A program made the position numbers and the translations under genes. The notes below the pieces were generated by a model. The model made no database searches. It had not been told where the DNA came from and saw only the letters and a list, made by a program, of their open reading frames with translations. Positions 7,365 through 15,998 of a stretch of 32,242 nucleotides of DNA are shown here, piece by piece; position 1 is the first letter of the stretch, and each line of letters begins with the position of its first letter. The stretch is taken from contig CAJOPT010000088.1 in the NCBI GenBank assembly GCA_905236455.1, positions 1-32,242 of the forward strand. Reading direction: 5' to 3'. Source of the DNA: an uncultured Prevotella sp. (GTDB taxonomy: Bacteria; Bacteroidota; Bacteroidia; Bacteroidales; Bacteroidaceae).

Positions 7365-8699
7365 ATGTTCGAAAATCTAAGTGACAGACTTGAACGGTCG
7401 TTCAAGATACTGAAAGGTGAGGGAAAAATCACCGAGATTAATGTCGCTGAGACATTGAAAGATGTACGTCGCGCTTTGTTGGATGCAGACGTGAACTATA
7501 AAGTAGCAAAGACATTTACAGACACCGTAAAGCAGAAGGCACTGGGTATGAATGTGCTGACAGCGGTGAAACCTGGTCAGCTTATGGTAAAGTTGGTTCA
7601 TGACGAGCTGGCTGAGCTTATGGGTGGCGAAACGGCAGATTTGAAACTGGAGAATCGCCCGGCCATAATCCTGATGAGCGGTCTGCAAGGTTCTGGTAAG
7701 ACAACTTTCAGTGGTAAGTTGGCAAATATGCTGAAAACAAAACAGCACAAGAATCCGTTATTGGTAGCCTGTGATGTCTATCGCCCTGCTGCAATCCAGC
7801 AGTTACATGTGGTAGGAGAGCAAATAGGTGTACCCGTATATTCTGAACCGGAGAGCAAGAACGTTAACGAAATAGCTGACCATGCTCTGCGTGAGGCAAA
7901 GGAGAAAAACTACAATGTGGTTATCATCGATACTGCCGGTCGCTTAGCTGTCGACGAGGAGATGATGAACGAGATAGAAAGTCTGAAAAATCATGTTCAT
8001 CCAGATGAGACGTTGTTTGTTGTTGACTCTATGACAGGACAGGACGCTGTGAATACGGCCAAGGAGTTCAATGATCGTCTCGATTTTGACGGTGTCGTCC
8101 TTACAAAACTTGATGGTGATACTCGTGGTGGTGCGGCTCTTTCCATCCGTACGGTGGTGACGAAGCCTATAAAGTTTATCGGTACAGGTGAGAAGATGGA
8201 GGCTATTGATGTTTTCCATCCTTCTCGTATGGCAGACCGTATTCTTGGTATGGGTGACGTCGTGTCGTTGGTTGAGCGTGCGCAGGAGCAGTATGACGAG
8301 GAAGAAGCCCGTCGCTTGCAAAAGAAGATTGCAAAGAACCAGTTTGACTTCAATGACTTCATGAACCAGATTCAGCAGATAAAGAAGATGGGAAACCTGA
8401 AGGATCTTGCTTCTATGATTCCTGGTGTTGGTAAGGCTATTCGTGACATAGATATTGACGATGATGCCTTTAAGGGTATTGAGGCAATAATACAAAGCAT
8501 GACTCCGAAGGAGCGTACTCATCCTGAGATCTTGAACACCAGTCGCCGACAGCGTATCGCAAAAGGCTCAGGCACAAATATTCAAGAGGTTAACCGTCTT
8601 ATAAAGCAGTTTGACCAGACACGCAAGATGATGAAGATGGTGACAGGTGCCAAGATGCCCGGAATGATGGGGCGAATGAAAGGTATGCCAAGGTTTTAG
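7365..8699 (+). CDS. ffh: Ffh, signal recognition particle GTPase
   Basis: Ffh binds signal sequences of nascent membrane proteins together with 4.5S RNA and docks with FtsY. The 444 residues have the family order: an N-domain helical bundle (1-90); the G domain with P-loop GLQGSGKTT (106-114), DTAGR (189-193) and TKLDGD (247-252); and a Met-rich M domain from about 325, ending KMPGMMGRMKGMPRF. Length and motifs are fully normal. folD follows after 37 bases with no promoter of its own visible, so the two are probably co-transcribed. Confidence 0.98.
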   Translation: MFENLSDRLERSFKILKGEGKITEINVAETLKDVRRALLDADVNYKVAKTFTDTVKQKALGMNVLTAVKPGQLMVKLVHDELAELMGGETADLKLENRPAIILMSGLQGSGKTTFSGKLANMLKTKQHKNPLLVACDVYRPAAIQQLHVVGEQIGVPVYSEPESKNVNEIADHALREAKEKNYNVVIIDTAGRLAVDEEMMNEIESLKNHVHPDETLFVVDSMTGQDAVNTAKEFNDRLDFDGVVLTKLDGDTRGGAALSIRTVVTKPIKFIGTGEKMEAIDVFHPSRMADRILGMGDVVSLVERAQEQYDEEEARRLQKKIAKNQFDFNDFMNQIQQIKKMGNLKDLASMIPGVGKAIRDIDIDDDAFKGIEAIIQSMTPKERTHPEILNTSRRQRIAKGSGTNIQEVNRLIKQFDQTRKMMKMVTGAKMPGMMGRMKGMPRF

Positions 8700-8736
8700 C
8701 ATCACATAATTCTAATTACCGAAATAAAAAATAACT

Positions 8737-9615
8737 ATGCAACTAATTGACGGAAAAGCTACTGCGACAGCAATAAAGGCGCAGATTGCCGATGAAGTGA
8801 AAGAAATTGTGGCTTCAGGTGGCAAGCGCCCTCATCTGGCAGCCGTTCTCGTAGGTCATGATGGTGGCTCAGAGACGTATGTTAAGAATAAAGTTATCGC
8901 TTGTGAGCAATGCGGTTTCAAATCCACTCTGATACGTTACGAGGCAGATATTACCGAAGATGAGCTGCTGTCTTGCGTTGACAAGCTAAACAAGGATGAT
9001 GATGTGGACGGCTTTATTGTTCAGCTCCCATTGCCCAAGCATATAGATGAGCAGAAGGTGATTGAGGCTATTGACTATCGAAAAGATGTAGACGGCTTTC
9101 ATCCTGTAAATGTCGGTCGTATGGCTATTGGACTGCCATGTTTCATTTCTGCCACTCCTCTTGGAATCCTTACATTGTTGAGGCATTATGGTATTGAGAC
9201 AAGCGGTAAAAAGTGCGTTGTACTTGGACGTTCGAATATCGTAGGTAAGCCAATGGCTCAGCTTATGATGCAAAAACAATATGGAGATGCTACAGTGACA
9301 GTATGCCATAGCCGCTCGAAAGACCTGAAAAAAGAATGTAGTGAGGCTGATATTATTATCGCGGCAATAGGTAAGCCGAATTTTGTCACTGCCGACATGG
9401 TGAAAGATGGGGCGGTAATAATTGATGTCGGTACGACAAGAGTACCTGACTCTACACGCAAAAGCGGATTCCGTCTTAATGGTGATGTCAAGTTTGATGA
9501 AGTAGCTGCTAAGTGCTCTTTCATCACACCTGTTCCAGGTGGGGTGGGACCAATGACTATTTGCTCATTGATGAAGAACACATTGTCTGCTGGCAAGAAG
9601 GAGTTCTATCGATGA
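8737..9615 (+). CDS. folD: FolD, methylenetetrahydrofolate dehydrogenase/cyclohydrolase
   Basis: A bifunctional cytosolic enzyme that oxidises 5,10-methylene-THF to methenyl-THF with NADP and hydrolyses it to 10-formyl-THF, supplying purine and formyl-Met synthesis. The 292 residues carry the active-site Tyr/Lys in TYVKNK (Y48, K52), DVDGFHP (117-123), the nucleotide loop [15 protein letters not shown] (163-177), and the C-terminal [10 protein letters not shown]. Its stop overlaps the start of the next gene as ATGA, so the microprotein downstream is translationally coupled to it. Confidence 0.98.
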   Translation: MQLIDGKATATAIKAQIADEVKEIVASGGKRPHLAAVLVGHDGGSETYVKNKVIACEQCGFKSTLIRYEADITEDELLSCVDKLNKDDDVDGFIVQLPLPKHIDEQKVIEAIDYRKDVDGFHPVNVGRMAIGLPCFISATPLGILTLLRHYGIETSGKKCVVLGRSNIVGKPMAQLMMQKQYGDATVTVCHSRSKDLKKECSEADIIIAAIGKPNFVTADMVKDGAVIIDVGTTRVPDSTRKSGFRLNGDVKFDEVAAKCSFITPVPGGVGPMTICSLMKNTLSAGKKEFYR

Positions 9616-9791
9616 CAGCTGAGGATTGGTATCAGAAAGGCAATGCCTATCGTAGGAAGAGTGACTGGCAACATGCCATGGATTGCTACTCTGAGGCTAT
9701 AGCTTTGGATCCTGCATCTCCGGCGGTGGAGGCAAAGAAGATGCTTGAGGATATCTTGAATTTCTATCACAAGGATGCATATAATCCTTAA
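9612..9791 (+). CDS. 59-residue TPR microprotein
   Basis: A very small protein that is nearly one tetratricopeptide repeat: [20 protein letters not shown] followed by YSEAIALDP matches the TPR helix A-helix B pattern, and a third helix (about 41-53) ends in YHKDAYNP. The frame is open upstream from 9513, but the ATG at 9612 overlaps the folD stop by four bases (ATGA) and is the natural start. It precedes the ferredoxin-type subunit of the oxidoreductase operon by 45 bases. No catalytic residues are seen. It could be an assembly or docking factor for the iron-sulphur enzyme encoded next; this is inference from position. Confidence 0.82.
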   Translation: MTAEDWYQKGNAYRRKSDWQHAMDCYSEAIALDPASPAVEAKKMLEDILNFYHKDAYNP

Positions 9792-9836
9792 GCCTTTTAT
9801 GATGATATTGAAACAGATACTTAAATACAAGATATT

Positions 9837-10070
9837 ATGAGTAAAATGAAAGGTGCCATTGTGGTGAATACCGACAGATGCAAGGGATGTCAGTTGTGCA
9901 TCGTTGCCTGTCCGCAGGATGTTATCGCCCTGGCGCAAAAGAAAGTGAACGTTCATGGGTATCCGTACGTGGAGCCAGTTGTCCCGGAAAAATGTGTGGG
10001 ATGCAGCTCCTGTGCAATCGTGTGTCCTGACGGTTGTATCACGGTTTACCGTAAAAAAGTGGAGGATTAA
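9837..10070 (+). CDS. korD: 2-oxoacid:ferredoxin oxidoreductase, delta subunit (2x[4Fe-4S])
   Basis: A 77-residue ferredoxin-like subunit that takes electrons from the catalytic subunits. Two cluster motifs are plain: CKGCQLCIVACP in the N-terminal half and CVGCSSCAIVCPDGC near the C-terminus, each of the CxxCxxCxxxCP type. It lies two bases before the alpha subunit gene and begins a run of four subunit genes. The letter follows the kor convention; the complex could equally be called vor, since the 2-oxoacid used cannot be read from this subunit. Confidence 0.92.
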   Translation: MSKMKGAIVVNTDRCKGCQLCIVACPQDVIALAQKKVNVHGYPYVEPVVPEKCVGCSSCAIVCPDGCITVYRKKVED

Positions 10071-10072
10071 CC

Positions 10073-11158
10073 ATGGCAGAACAAGAAGTAAAGTTGATGA
10101 AAGGCAACGAGGCGATAGCCTACGCTGCCATCAGATGTGGGGCTGACGGATATTTCGGATACCCGATAACTCCACAGAGTGAGGTGTTGGAGACACTTGC
10201 TGCTCTTAAGCCCTGGGAAACTACGGGAATGGTTGTGCTACAGGCTGAAAGTGAGGTCGCTTCAATAAACATGATATATGGTGGTGCAGGCGCAGGTAAG
10301 CGTGTGATGACCTCCTCTTCAAGCCCTGGAGTGGCTCTTATGCAGGAGGGAATAGCTTATATGGCTGGTGCCGAGCTTCCTGGTGTTTTGGTAAATGTAC
10401 AACGTGGCGGACCAGGCTTAGGTACGATACAACCATCTCAGAGCGATTATTTCCAAGCTACCCGCGGTGGTGGTAATGGTGACTATTATGTTATTGTCCT
10501 CGCTCCAAACTCTGTTCAGGAGATGGCTGACTTTGTAGACCTTGCCTTCGAACTCGCTTTCAAATACCGTAATCCCGCAATGATTCTCAGTGACGGTGTT
10601 ATTGGTCAGATGATGGAGAAAGTGGTATTGCCTCCACAAAAGCCTCGTAAGACTGAAGAGGAGATTCGCCGTCTATATCCTTGGGCAACTACAGGTAGGA
10701 CAAAGGATCGTAAACCAAATATTATTACGTCACTTGAGCTTACATCCGAGGTGATGGAACAACGTAATCTACATCTGCAAGAGAAATATGCAGAGATTCG
10801 TGAGAACGAAGTGCGTTATGAAACCCAGCAGTTGGATGATGCGGAATACATGATAGTATCATTCGGAAGTGCTTCCCGTATTGCGGAAAATGCAATAGAG
10901 CTTGCACGCGCTGAGGGAATGAAGGTCGGATTGTTCCGCCCGATTACTCTTTGGCCGTTCCCTGAAAAGCAAATCCGTGAGGCTGCTGAAGGAAAGAAAG
11001 GCGTACTGGTAGCTGAGATCAATGCCGGACAGATGGTTGAGGATGTTCGCCTTGCCATCAATGGTGCCGTTCCAGTAGCACATTTCGGTCGCTTGGGAGG
11101 TATTGTTCCTGAGCCAGAGGAGATAGTACGTGCATTAAAAGAAAAATTGGAGGGTTAA
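10073..11158 (+). CDS. korA: 2-oxoacid:ferredoxin oxidoreductase, alpha subunit (KorA/VorB)
   Basis: The pyrimidine-binding half of a thiamine-diphosphate enzyme that converts a 2-oxoacid and CoA into an acyl-CoA and CO2 while reducing ferredoxin. The 361 residues contain GNEAIAYAAIRCGADGYFGY (11-30) followed by the hallmark PITPQSE (31-37), then the central TDP-binding fold, and from about 250 the C-terminal domain starting YMIVSFGSA. The gamma domain, fused at the N-terminus in some family members, is absent here and is supplied by the last gene of the cluster. RefSeq-style names for this type are VorB (3-methyl-2-oxobutanoate) or KorA (2-oxoglutarate). The stop overlaps the beta-subunit start by one base. 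Confidence 0.93.
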   Translation: MAEQEVKLMKGNEAIAYAAIRCGADGYFGYPITPQSEVLETLAALKPWETTGMVVLQAESEVASINMIYGGAGAGKRVMTSSSSPGVALMQEGIAYMAGAELPGVLVNVQRGGPGLGTIQPSQSDYFQATRGGGNGDYYVIVLAPNSVQEMADFVDLAFELAFKYRNPAMILSDGVIGQMMEKVVLPPQKPRKTEEEIRRLYPWATTGRTKDRKPNIITSLELTSEVMEQRNLHLQEKYAEIRENEVRYETQQLDDAEYMIVSFGSASRIAENAIELARAEGMKVGLFRPITLWPFPEKQIREAAEGKKGVLVAEINAGQMVEDVRLAINGAVPVAHFGRLGGIVPEPEEIVRALKEKLEG

Positions 11159-11931
11159 TGATGAGTGAACTGAATATCATAAGTCCAGAGAATCTGGTAT
11201 ATAAGAAACCAACGCTGATGAATGACACTCCTATGCATTATTGCCCGGGGTGTTCTCATGGTGTTGTCCATAAGTTGGTCGCAGAAGTGATCGAAGACCT
11301 GGGCATGGAAGAGAAAGCTATTGGCGTGAGTCCAGTGGGATGTGCCGTCTTCGCGTATAAGTATTTGGATATCGACTGGTCAGAGGCGGCTCATGGACGG
11401 GCACCTGCCGTTGCGACAGCTATAAAGAGGCTATGGCCTGACCGTCTTGTCTTTACCTATCAAGGCGATGGTGACCTGGCTTGTATTGGTACGGCAGAGA
11501 CAATACATGCTCTGAACCGTGGTGAGAATATCACAATCATCTTTATCAACAACGCGATATATGGTATGACGGGTGGACAGATGGCTCCTACGACTCTGTT
11601 AGGACAGAAAACCGCAACGTGCCCGTACGGACGAACTCCAGAGCTCCATGGATATCCGTTGAAGATGACTGAGATTGCCGCACAGCTACAGGGTACTTGT
11701 TTCGTATCACGACAGAGTGTGGAAAGCGTAGGCTCTATTCGTAAGGCAAAGAAAGCTATCCGTAAGGCATTTGAGGCTTCTATGTTAGGTAAGGGCTCTT
11801 CTCTGGTGGAAATCGTATCAACATGTAACAGTGGTTGGAAGCTCTCGCCAGTGAAAGCCAACCAATGGATGCAGGAGAATATGTTTAAGTTCTATGAGAA
11901 AGGTGACCTTAAAGACACTACAGGTCTCTAA
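11158..11931 (+). CDS. korB: 2-oxoacid:ferredoxin oxidoreductase, beta subunit (TDP-binding)
   Basis: The subunit that binds thiamine diphosphate through Mg. Its 257 residues show CPGCSHG (29-35), the conserved GVSPVGCA (56-63), and the TDP motif GDGDLACIG (103-111) ending in NN (131-132), followed by YGMTGGQMAPTT. The start is either ATG at 11158, overlapping the upstream TAA, or the next codon at 11161; the two proteins differ by one residue. The one-base overlap with the alpha gene indicates coupled translation and matched subunit levels. Confidence 0.93.
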   Translation: MMSELNIISPENLVYKKPTLMNDTPMHYCPGCSHGVVHKLVAEVIEDLGMEEKAIGVSPVGCAVFAYKYLDIDWSEAAHGRAPAVATAIKRLWPDRLVFTYQGDGDLACIGTAETIHALNRGENITIIFINNAIYGMTGGQMAPTTLLGQKTATCPYGRTPELHGYPLKMTEIAAQLQGTCFVSRQSVESVGSIRKAKKAIRKAFEASMLGKGSSLVEIVSTCNSGWKLSPVKANQWMQENMFKFYEKGDLKDTTGL

Positions 11932-11935
11932 AATA

Positions 11936-11978
11936 TCAATGGACAATGCAAAAGAGCTATAGAAGTCAATAGACAATA
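11936..11978 (+). repeat. Two degenerate copies of TCAATrGACAATr between korB and korC
   Basis: TCAATGGACAATG (11936-11948) and TCAATAGACAATA (11966-11978) lie 30 bases apart in the 61-base gap, starting four bases after the korB stop. They look like a decayed simple repeat of unit near CAATwGACAATg. Confidence 0.5.
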
Positions 11979-11992
11979 AAAATGTGACTACG

Positions 11993-12541
11993 ATGAAAAC
12001 AGAAATAATTATTAGTGGTTTTGGCGGTCAGGGCGTTCTTTCTATGGGAAAGATACTGGCTTATTCTGGTCTTATGGAGAACAAAGAAGTCACCTGGATG
12101 CCTGCTTATGGACCTGAGCAGCGTGGTGGTACTGCCAATGTAACGGTTATCGTAAGTGACAACCGTATCTCATCGCCTATTCTCAGTAAGTATGATGTCG
12201 CAATAGTGCTAAATCAACCATCGTTGGATAAATTCGAACCGAAGATTAAACCAGGTGGAATATTGATTTATGATGGATATGGAATCGTTAATCCACCTAC
12301 ACGCGCGGACATTAATATATATCGTATAGACGCAATGGACAAGGCGGCAGAAATGAAGAACTCCAAGGTTTTCAATATGATTGTGCTTGGAGGTCTGTTG
12401 AAAGTTTGTCCTGTCGTCAGCACCGATGGTCTGAACAAAGCTTTATATAAAAGTTTACCGGAACGCCATCATGGTATGATACCTTTGAACATGGAGGCCG
12501 TAGAGGAAGGGATGAAGCTGATTGCAAAGCAGAACGTCTAA
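11993..12541 (+). CDS. korC: 2-oxoacid:ferredoxin oxidoreductase, gamma subunit
   Basis: The small subunit of about 182 residues that completes the four-part enzyme. It begins MKTEIIISGFGGQGVLSMGK, with the GFGGQG motif at residues 9-14, and has AYGPEQRGGTANVTVIVSD and the central RIDAMDKAAEM region typical of the family. An in-frame GTG at 11984 would add three residues, but the ATG at 11993 starts exactly at the family's conserved beginning. It is 61 bases after the beta gene, the loosest spacing in the cluster, with a decayed repeat in the gap. A strong terminator follows it, so it closes the operon. Confidence 0.93.
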   Translation: MKTEIIISGFGGQGVLSMGKILAYSGLMENKEVTWMPAYGPEQRGGTANVTVIVSDNRISSPILSKYDVAIVLNQPSLDKFEPKIKPGGILIYDGYGIVNPPTRADINIYRIDAMDKAAEMKNSKVFNMIVLGGLLKVCPVVSTDGLNKALYKSLPERHHGMIPLNMEAVEEGMKLIAKQNV

Positions 12542-12555
12542 AAGATTTAGATATT

Positions 12556-12599
12556 AAAAAAGAGGCTGACTTTTATCATAAAGGGCAGTCTCTTTTTTT
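12556..12599 (+). terminator. Rho-independent terminator after korC
   Basis: AAAAAAGAG on the left pairs with CTCTTTTTT on the right, with imperfect inner pairs of GCTGACTTT and AAAGGGCAGT around a short AT loop, ending in a T7 run. It starts 15 bases after the korC stop. Confidence 0.88.
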
Positions 12600-12692
12600 G
12601 TTTGTTTGCGAACACAAAACAGGTGTGAATTCTATGAAAAGGTGCTATTTTTGGGCTTTTTTACCTTAAAATCACATGTTTTTACAAAATAA

Positions 12693-12724
12693 TTTGGCTT
12701 TTTCGTATTTTTTGCTTTACTTTG
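12693..12724 (+). promoter_or_regulatory. Promoter and long leader of the OmpA-family gene
   Basis: TTTG (12693-12696) and TTACTTTG (12717-12724) are 20 bases apart; one base differs from the -7 consensus. The predicted leader is about 115 bases, long for this window, and holds a small CTCG/CGAG hairpin. The stretch between the preceding terminator and this promoter (12600-12692) shows nothing I can identify. Confidence 0.6.
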
Positions 12725-12847
12725 CAGCCAATTTAGAGAAGGAAATAAAAATCTCGAGTAAGCGAGTGCAAAAGAAATATATTGATTTTGCCGAGCCAGG
12801 AGAGATTTATCCAAAAAAGTTTTTAAGTGTAATTAATTTTTTTAGAC

Positions 12848-13897
12848 ATGAAAAAGGTATTAGTACTTTTAGCCGTTGCGACAATGGCAATTTCTGTTTC
12901 AGCTCAGACTGTAACAGAGAGCAAAACTTTCGACAATTTTTACATTGGACTTCAGGGTGGTGTAAGCACACGTACTCTTCACAATTCTTGGTTGAATAAC
13001 CTGAATCCTAATGCAGGTCTCCGTATCGGTCGTTACTTCACTCCAGTATTCGGTCTGGCTGCTGAAGGTAACGCTTACCTTGGATGGAGAGGCAAGGGTG
13101 TACACAACATCTACAGCACAGCCGTTAAGACTGTAAATGTAAACTTGCTCGGTACAGTAAACCTCAGCAACTGGTTTGGTGGTTACAAAGGTGAGCCACG
13201 TGCCTTCGAGGTATCTGGTCTTTATGGTTTCGGCTGGCTCCACGGATGTGGTACTGAGTCTGAGCGTGGTGGCGCAGATCCATTCAATGGCATGACATCT
13301 AAGGCTGCTATCGACTTCGCTTTCAACCTCGGTGCTGCTAAGGCTGTACAGCTTTTCATCGAGCCATCTATCAACTGGGATATGAGCGAGGGTACATTCA
13401 AATACAACCTGAACCACTCTTGGGTACAGCTTAACGCTGGTATCGTTTACAAGTTCAAGAACTCTAACGGTACTCATAACTTCACTATCGCTCAGCTCCG
13501 CGACCAGGCTGAGATCGACGCTCTCAACGCTGAGATCAACCGTCTGCGCAACCAGCCAGCAAAGGTTGTTGAGAAGATCGTAGAGGTTCCTGCTAAGGAA
13601 GTTGTTAAGGAGGTTAAGGTTGAGGATCTCGTATTCGTAACCTTCGCACAGGCTAAGTATAACCTCACCGCTGACGCTAAGAAGGCTCTTGACAACATCG
13701 CTGAGGGTTCTCACGTTCAGATCGTTGGTACCGCTTCTCCAGAGGGTAACCCAGAGAAGAACCTCATCCTCTCTCAGAATCGCGCTAACGCTGTTGCTGA
13801 CTACCTGAGAGGTCGTGGCGTTATCGTTGACGAGGCTACAGGTAAGGGTGTACAGGGTACAACTTCTAACCGTCTGGCCGTTGTATACGTAAAATAA
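12848..13897 (+). CDS. OmpA-family outer-membrane protein
   Basis: A major outer-membrane porin-like protein that tethers the outer membrane to peptidoglycan. Its 349 residues comprise a signal peptide (1-20, ending VSAQ), an eight-stranded-barrel-like domain (about 25-205) with alternating aromatic strands, and a heptad-like linker (about 215-258) with a repeated VVEKIVEVPAKEVVKEVKVE pattern. The OmpA C-terminal domain (about 259-349) has TASPEGNPEKNLILSQNRA (295-313), the peptidoglycan-binding helix region. Codon use differs from the neighbours: GCT, CTC, CGT, AAC and AAG dominate, as expected for a very highly expressed gene. It is a single gene between two terminators. Confidence 0.93.
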   Translation: MKKVLVLLAVATMAISVSAQTVTESKTFDNFYIGLQGGVSTRTLHNSWLNNLNPNAGLRIGRYFTPVFGLAAEGNAYLGWRGKGVHNIYSTAVKTVNVNLLGTVNLSNWFGGYKGEPRAFEVSGLYGFGWLHGCGTESERGGADPFNGMTSKAAIDFAFNLGAAKAVQLFIEPSINWDMSEGTFKYNLNHSWVQLNAGIVYKFKNSNGTHNFTIAQLRDQAEIDALNAEINRLRNQPAKVVEKIVEVPAKEVVKEVKVEDLVFVTFAQAKYNLTADAKKALDNIAEGSHVQIVGTASPEGNPEKNLILSQNRANAVADYLRGRGVIVDEATGKGVQGTTSNRLAVVYVK

Positions 13898-13928
13898 TCT
13901 GAAAGAATAATTTTATCTATAGTAATCG

Positions 13929-13960
13929 AAGTCCCTGGTGCAATCGCACTGGGGACTTTT
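13929..13960 (+). terminator. Rho-independent terminator after the OmpA-family gene
   Basis: AAGTCCC and GGGGACTT enclose an inner GGTGC/GCAC stem and end in a T4 run, 32 bases after the stop. Confidence 0.85.
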
Positions 13961-14079
13961 GCTTTCAGAAATAGCATATTTGACCGTGATTTGTTTTGGA
14001 TTGTAAGGAAAATAGCGTTATTTTGGAGGTTTTAATATTGCTCTTACATCTGGAAATTAAAAGAAAAACAAACTTTTCT

Positions 14080-14110
14080 TTTGTATTGTGCTCATTTAAT
14101 AGTACCTTTG
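14080..14110 (+). promoter_or_regulatory. Promoter of the ilvD operon
   Basis: TTTG (14080-14083), 19 bases, then TACCTTTG (14103-14110). The leader to the ATG at 14139 is only about 22 bases, so there is no room for a leader-peptide attenuator here. The 119 bases between the preceding terminator and this promoter hold nothing I can identify. Confidence 0.8.
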
Positions 14111-14138
14111 CAACCTAAAAAGCAAAAAAAGTAACATT

Positions 14139-15950
14139 ATGAAGCATCAGTTAAGAAGTGCGGTATGTACGGAAGGACGCAAGATGGCGGGTGCCCGTGC
14201 GTTGTGGGTAGCTGCCGGAATGAAGCATGAGCAGTTTGGTAAGCCTATTATCGCTGTAGTTAATTCTTTTACTCAGTTTGTTCCTGGTCATACCCATTTG
14301 CATGAGATAGGTCAGATCGTAAAGAGAGAGATTGAGGCAATGGGCTGTTATGCCGCAGAGTTCAATACTATTGCTATCGATGATGGTATTGCAATGGGGC
14401 ATGACGGAATGCTGTATTCGCTTCCAAGCCGTGATGTCATTGCAGACTCCGTGGAATATATGGTTAATGCGCACAAGGCTGATGCTATGATATGTATATC
14501 AAACTGTGATAAGGTTACTCCAGGTATGCTTATGGCGTCCATGCGTCTTAATATACCAACGGTGTTCTGCTCAGGTGGACCGATGGAGGCTGGTCGCTGG
14601 CGTGGTGAGAATGCTGACCTGATAACGGCGATGGTAAAAGGTGCCGACCCTTCTGAAAGTGATGAGGACATACGCCAGTTGGAGGGGTGCGCATGTCCCG
14701 GTTGTGGTAGCTGCTCTGGTATGTTTACGGCAAATTCCATGAACTCCCTTACAGAGGCTATCGGCTTGTCATTGCCAGGTAATGGCACAATCCTTGCGAC
14801 GCACTCTAACCGTGTGGAGCTGTTTAAGGCTGCCGCCCGTCAGGTAGTAAAGAATGCCTTTGCCTATTATGAGGATGGTGACGAGAGTGTCCTTCCGCGT
14901 AATATCGCCACAAGACAGGCATTCCTTAATGCTATGACACTTGATATTGCCATGGGCGGTAGTACGAATACAGTCCTTCATCTGTTGGCCGTGGCACAAG
15001 AGGCAGAGGTTGACTTTAAGATGCAGGATATCGATGAGCTGAGTCGCAAAGTTCCTTGTCTTTGCAAGCTCTCACCGAACACCCAGAAATATAGCGTGCA
15101 GGAGTGTAACCGTGCGGGAGGTATTCTCGGAATAATGAATGAGCTTGATAAAGGCGGTCTTTTGTATGGTGATGCCATGCGTGTAGACGGGATGACTCTT
15201 AGTGAGGCAATAGCCACATACGATATTGCACCTATAGCACAGTCGCCTCAGACCCCTCATCCGGCACATATATATTTCTCTGCTCCCGCAGGCAGGTTCT
15301 CAACGGAAATGGGTTCTCAAAGTGAACTTTACGACACTCTCGATACTGATCGGGAGAACGGATGCATACGCAACCTTGAGCATGCTTATACGAAAGATGG
15401 TGGATTGGCAGTGCTATTCGGTAATATCGCTCAGGATGGTTGTGTCGTGAAAACCGCCGGTGTTGATGAAAGCTTGTGGCATTTTGAAGGACCGGCAGTA
15501 GTATTCGATTCTCAAGAGGAGGCTTGTGACGGCATTCTTGGCGGTAAGGTCAAGAGTGGCGATTGTGTTGTCATCACCCATGAAGGTCCAAAGGGCGGAC
15601 CAGGCATGCAAGAAATGCTTTATCCGACCTCATATATAAAGAGCATGCATCTTGGTAAGGAATGTGCGTTGATTACTGACGGGCGTTTTTCTGGCGGCAC
15701 AAGCGGATTGAGTATCGGTCATGTCTCTCCAGAGGCGGCCTCGGGTGGCAACATTGGAAAGATAAAAGACGGTGACATCATCGTAATAGATATCCCCAGC
15801 CGTTCTATAAATGTCAAGCTCTCGGATGAGGAACTTGCAAGCCGTCAGCAACAGCCTCTTAAGCGCAACCGTGTCGTCAGTAAAGCCCTTCGTGCATACG
15901 CTCAGAGTGTGTCATCGGCAGATAAGGGCGGCGTGAGAATAATAGATTGA
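14139..15950 (+). CDS. ilvD: IlvD, dihydroxy-acid dehydratase
   Basis: An Fe-S enzyme that dehydrates 2,3-dihydroxy-isovalerate and 2,3-dihydroxy-3-methylvalerate to the 2-oxoacid precursors of Val/Leu and Ile. The 603 residues hold the conserved DDG (81-83), [12 protein letters not shown] (119-130) with the cluster Cys and the Lys next to Asp124, [17 protein letters not shown] (186-202) with a further cluster Cys, and near the C-terminus [12 protein letters not shown] with the catalytic Ser region. Length is close to the E. coli enzyme. It is first in the operon ilvD, ilvB, ilvN, thioesterase. Confidence 0.98.
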   Translation: MKHQLRSAVCTEGRKMAGARALWVAAGMKHEQFGKPIIAVVNSFTQFVPGHTHLHEIGQIVKREIEAMGCYAAEFNTIAIDDGIAMGHDGMLYSLPSRDVIADSVEYMVNAHKADAMICISNCDKVTPGMLMASMRLNIPTVFCSGGPMEAGRWRGENADLITAMVKGADPSESDEDIRQLEGCACPGCGSCSGMFTANSMNSLTEAIGLSLPGNGTILATHSNRVELFKAAARQVVKNAFAYYEDGDESVLPRNIATRQAFLNAMTLDIAMGGSTNTVLHLLAVAQEAEVDFKMQDIDELSRKVPCLCKLSPNTQKYSVQECNRAGGILGIMNELDKGGLLYGDAMRVDGMTLSEAIATYDIAPIAQSPQTPHPAHIYFSAPAGRFSTEMGSQSELYDTLDTDRENGCIRNLEHAYTKDGGLAVLFGNIAQDGCVVKTAGVDESLWHFEGPAVVFDSQEEACDGILGGKVKSGDCVVITHEGPKGGPGMQEMLYPTSYIKSMHLGKECALITDGRFSGGTSGLSIGHVSPEAASGGNIGKIKDGDIIVIDIPSRSINVKLSDEELASRQQQPLKRNRVVSKALRAYAQSVSSADKGGVRIID

Positions 15951-15998
15951 CGTTGGCAAGGCAACCAAAGCTTGTGGTATTAATTGATAGAAAGAACT

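Noticed and set aside
7944..8522. A 192-codon minus-strand frame inside ffh
   Set aside because: Shadow of ffh; the translation is low-complexity and unlike any family I know.
12899..13714. A 271-codon open frame on the minus strand across the OmpA-family gene
   Set aside because: It mirrors the OmpA gene, has no promoter or family resemblance, and arises from the strong codon bias of the true gene.
14111..14138. Attenuator before ilvD
   Set aside because: The predicted transcript leader is about 22 bases with no hairpin or peptide frame.
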